Source of the DNA: Komagataeibacter oboediens
GTDB taxonomy: Bacteria; Pseudomonadota; Alphaproteobacteria; Acetobacterales; Acetobacteraceae
NCBI RefSeq assembly: GCF_003207815.1
Contig: NZ_NKTX01000008.1
Span: forward strand, 20,069-84,068
Direction: 5' to 3'
DNA: 64,000 nucleotides
The notes beneath the pieces were generated by a model, which was given only the letters and a program-made list of their open reading frames with translations, was not told where the DNA came from and searched no databases. Shown piece by piece: positions 62,349 to 64,000 of the stretch. The translations under genes were made by a program, and so were the position numbers. Numbering within the stretch: position 1 is the stretch's first letter; each line of letters starts with the position of its first letter.

Positions 62349-63854
62349 CTACCGGTTCGTATCGCGCTGGATGAAGGCTGGAAGGAAGGGATTGTCCTTC
62401 TGCAGCGCCGCCTTCGTGGGCAGGCGTGACGTATCCCATCCCCCGCCCAGCGCCTCGACCAGGTTCACGCTGGCCACCATGCGCTGCTGGCGTATGCCCA
62501 GCACCGTTTCCGCATCCCCCAGCGCCGTCGTCTCGCTGGTAATGACGGTGGTATAGATCGTAATGCCAGCCTGATACTGGTTGAGGGAAACCTCCACCGT
62601 CCGGTTGGCCAGATCCAGCGCCGCGGCCTGACGCACGTCTTCATCGGCCAGTATCCGCAGGTTGGACAGCTGGTCTTCCGTGCTCTGCAGTGCCGAAAGC
62701 ACGGTCTGGCGGTACGTGGCCACCGCGCTGTCATACTGGGCATCGGCCTCATGCACTGCGGCGGTGCGTGACCCGCCCGAAAACAGGGTTTCCGATGCGG
62801 CGGCCCCGAGGGACCAGACGCGGTTGGCCATGCTCATAAGCGAGGTGACCGGATCGCCGCCGCTCTGTTCATAGCTGGCGTTGATGGTGATGTCGGGATA
62901 GAACGCGGCCATGTCCGCGCCGATCATGGCATTATATTCCTCCATTTTCCGCTCGGCCGATGCAATGTCGGGACGGCGCTGCAGCAGATCGGCCGGAACG
63001 CTGACGGGAATGGGGGGCACCTCACGCGTCAGCGGCGCAGGCGTGATGGTGACATCGGCAGGCGGCCTGCCAATCAGCACGGCAATCGCATGTTCATACT
63101 GCGCACGGTTGATCCCCGCCTGTATCAGCGATGCACGGTTCTGTTCCAGCGTCGTGCGCGCCTGCAGCACGGCGGTCGGGTCATTTATGCCCGCGTTGAA
63201 CCCGTTTTCGGTAATGGCCAGCGCCTGTTCATTGAAATGCACGTAGCGCCTCAGCAGGTCCTGCAGGGAATCCTGATACCGCAGGTTGAAATAGGCGATG
63301 GCAAGCTGCGCCTGATATGACAGCGTGGCATTGGCCAGATCGGCGGCACTGGCCTGCGCCGCGGTCACCTGTTCCTGCACCTGCCGCCGGATCTTGCCCC
63401 ATATGTCCAGATCCCAGCTTGCGCTGGGGCCGATGTCATAGGTGTTATAGGCGGTTCCGGCCTTGGCATAGTTACTGCCTGAGGAAGACAGCGACCCCGC
63501 GCCATGCCCGTCACGGTTGAAGCCCAGGCTGCCGCTTATGGTCGGGAAAAGCTGTGCGCGCACGCTGTCGATCAGGGCGCGGGCGTTGCGGTAGCTGGCC
63601 TCGTACGCCTTGACGTTCTGGTTGGACAGGGCGACCTGCGCCTCCAGCCCATCCAGCACCGGATCGTTATAGATGCGCCACCACTCCATCTTGGGCCGGG
63701 CCGCCATCTGGGGGGATGCCTGCTTCCAGCCCTGCGCGGGCCGCAGTTCCTTGAACTGCGCGGAAATGATGGCGTCTGGCCGGTGATAGCGTGGTCCCAC
63801 CATGCAGCCCGCCAGCATGAGCGGCAGCACGATACCGTAAAACCTGGAAATCAT
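62349..63854 (-). CDS. Outer membrane efflux lipoprotein (NodT/OprM family)
   Basis: 501 residues. A short signal with lipobox LAGC (Cys17) and then MVGPRYHRPDA, the standard NodT-type start. Two OEP repeats with long coiled-coil helices are recognisable, for example SASWDLDIWGKIRRQVQ and LLQRRPDIASAERKMEEYNA. It forms the trimeric channel for the RND pumps. Its ATG overlaps the stop of the upstream RND permease by four bases and the next RND gene starts 12 bases later. Confidence 0.93.
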   Translation of the reverse strand: MISRFYGIVLPLMLAGCMVGPRYHRPDAIISAQFKELRPAQGWKQASPQMAARPKMEWWRIYNDPVLDGLEAQVALSNQNVKAYEASYRNARALIDSVRAQLFPTISGSLGFNRDGHGAGSLSSSGSNYAKAGTAYNTYDIGPSASWDLDIWGKIRRQVQEQVTAAQASAADLANATLSYQAQLAIAYFNLRYQDSLQDLLRRYVHFNEQALAITENGFNAGINDPTAVLQARTTLEQNRASLIQAGINRAQYEHAIAVLIGRPPADVTITPAPLTREVPPIPVSVPADLLQRRPDIASAERKMEEYNAMIGADMAAFYPDITINASYEQSGGDPVTSLMSMANRVWSLGAAASETLFSGGSRTAAVHEADAQYDSAVATYRQTVLSALQSTEDQLSNLRILADEDVRQAAALDLANRTVEVSLNQYQAGITIYTTVITSETTALGDAETVLGIRQQRMVASVNLVEALGGGWDTSRLPTKAALQKDNPFLPAFIQRDTNR

Positions 63855-64000
63855 GCCGGGTCTTTCACGTTGGAGGAAGAGGATGGGCCGCCCTGTCCCA
63901 GCCGCCGCGCGAGCTTCTGGCTGATTCCATCCATGAGGAGGTAGATGACTGGCGTAGTGAACAGTGTCAGCAGCTGGCTGACGGCGAGGCCGCCGACGAT
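63851..64000 (-). CDS. RND-family efflux permease, C-terminal fragment at window edge
   Basis: 49 C-terminal residues are visible: IVGGLAVSQLLTLFTTPVIY, then LLMDGISQKLARRL and a Ser-rich tail. This matches the last helix of MdtB/MdtC-type pumps and resembles the same part of the complete RND gene. The stop overlaps the ATG of the outer membrane lipoprotein gene. The rest, and any membrane fusion protein, lies beyond the window. Confidence 0.88.
   Translation of the reverse strand: MVGGLAVSQLLTLFTTPVIYLLMDGISQKLARRLGQGGPSSSSNVKDPA

Overview
The window is high-GC, gene-dense bacterial chromosome. It most resembles an acetic acid bacterium of the Komagataeibacter/Gluconacetobacter group. That is an inference from two things: a tandem pair of heme-PAS/GAF/GGDEF/EAL proteins in the pdeA-dgc order known from cellulose-producing Komagataeibacter, and dispersed intergenic palindromes built on GCCGCCTTTTT and GAAGCTTTTT stems. 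No rRNA, tRNA or CRISPR was seen. A serine recombinase with a changed active-site residue is cut by the left edge, next to an AT-rich gap.

Layout. 0-6 kb: recombinase, an orphan protein and two c-di-GMP enzymes. 6-9 kb: a short-chain dehydrogenase and an exported GH13 glucosidase. 9-20 kb: a nearly complete reductive pyrimidine pathway. It holds nucleoside 2-deoxyribosyltransferase, nucleoside hydrolase, dihydropyrimidinase, an NCS1 transporter, a RutR-type regulator, PreT/PreA, an N-carbamoyl-beta-alanine-type amidase and a NupC-type nucleoside transporter. RutR-like palindromes occur in three of its promoter regions. 20-23 kb: a zinc-less MDR oxidoreductase and a TetR regulator. 23-34 kb: a tightly packed eight-gene operon (ABC importer, creatininase-family enzyme, FAD oxidoreductase, CocE/NonD hydrolase, cupin, RutB-like amidohydrolase), divergent from a CodA-like deaminase and an exported amidohydrolase. 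It looks like an uncharacterised pathway for a nitrogen heterocycle or cyclic amide, and is the best candidate here for an undescribed system.

34-50 kb: a block of exported hydrolases for nucleic acids and phospholipids. It contains a frameshifted purine nucleoside permease-family gene, S1/P1 nuclease, a PLD3/PLD4-like protein, a type B esterase, an amidohydrolase, phospholipase C, RNase T2 and an AcpA-type acid phosphatase. A GntR regulator, an NCS2 purine permease and adenine deaminase follow. Together with the 9-20 kb block this would take external RNA/DNA to nucleosides, bases, ammonia and phosphate. 50-55 kb: a one-carbon/folate module (two divergent FolD-like proteins, an MTHFR-like protein and an NQO-type reductase) with an IclR regulator and a three-half-site operator. 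55-64 kb: secreted lipase, MFS transporter, a DesKR-type two-component system and an RND-OMF-RND efflux locus that runs off the right edge.
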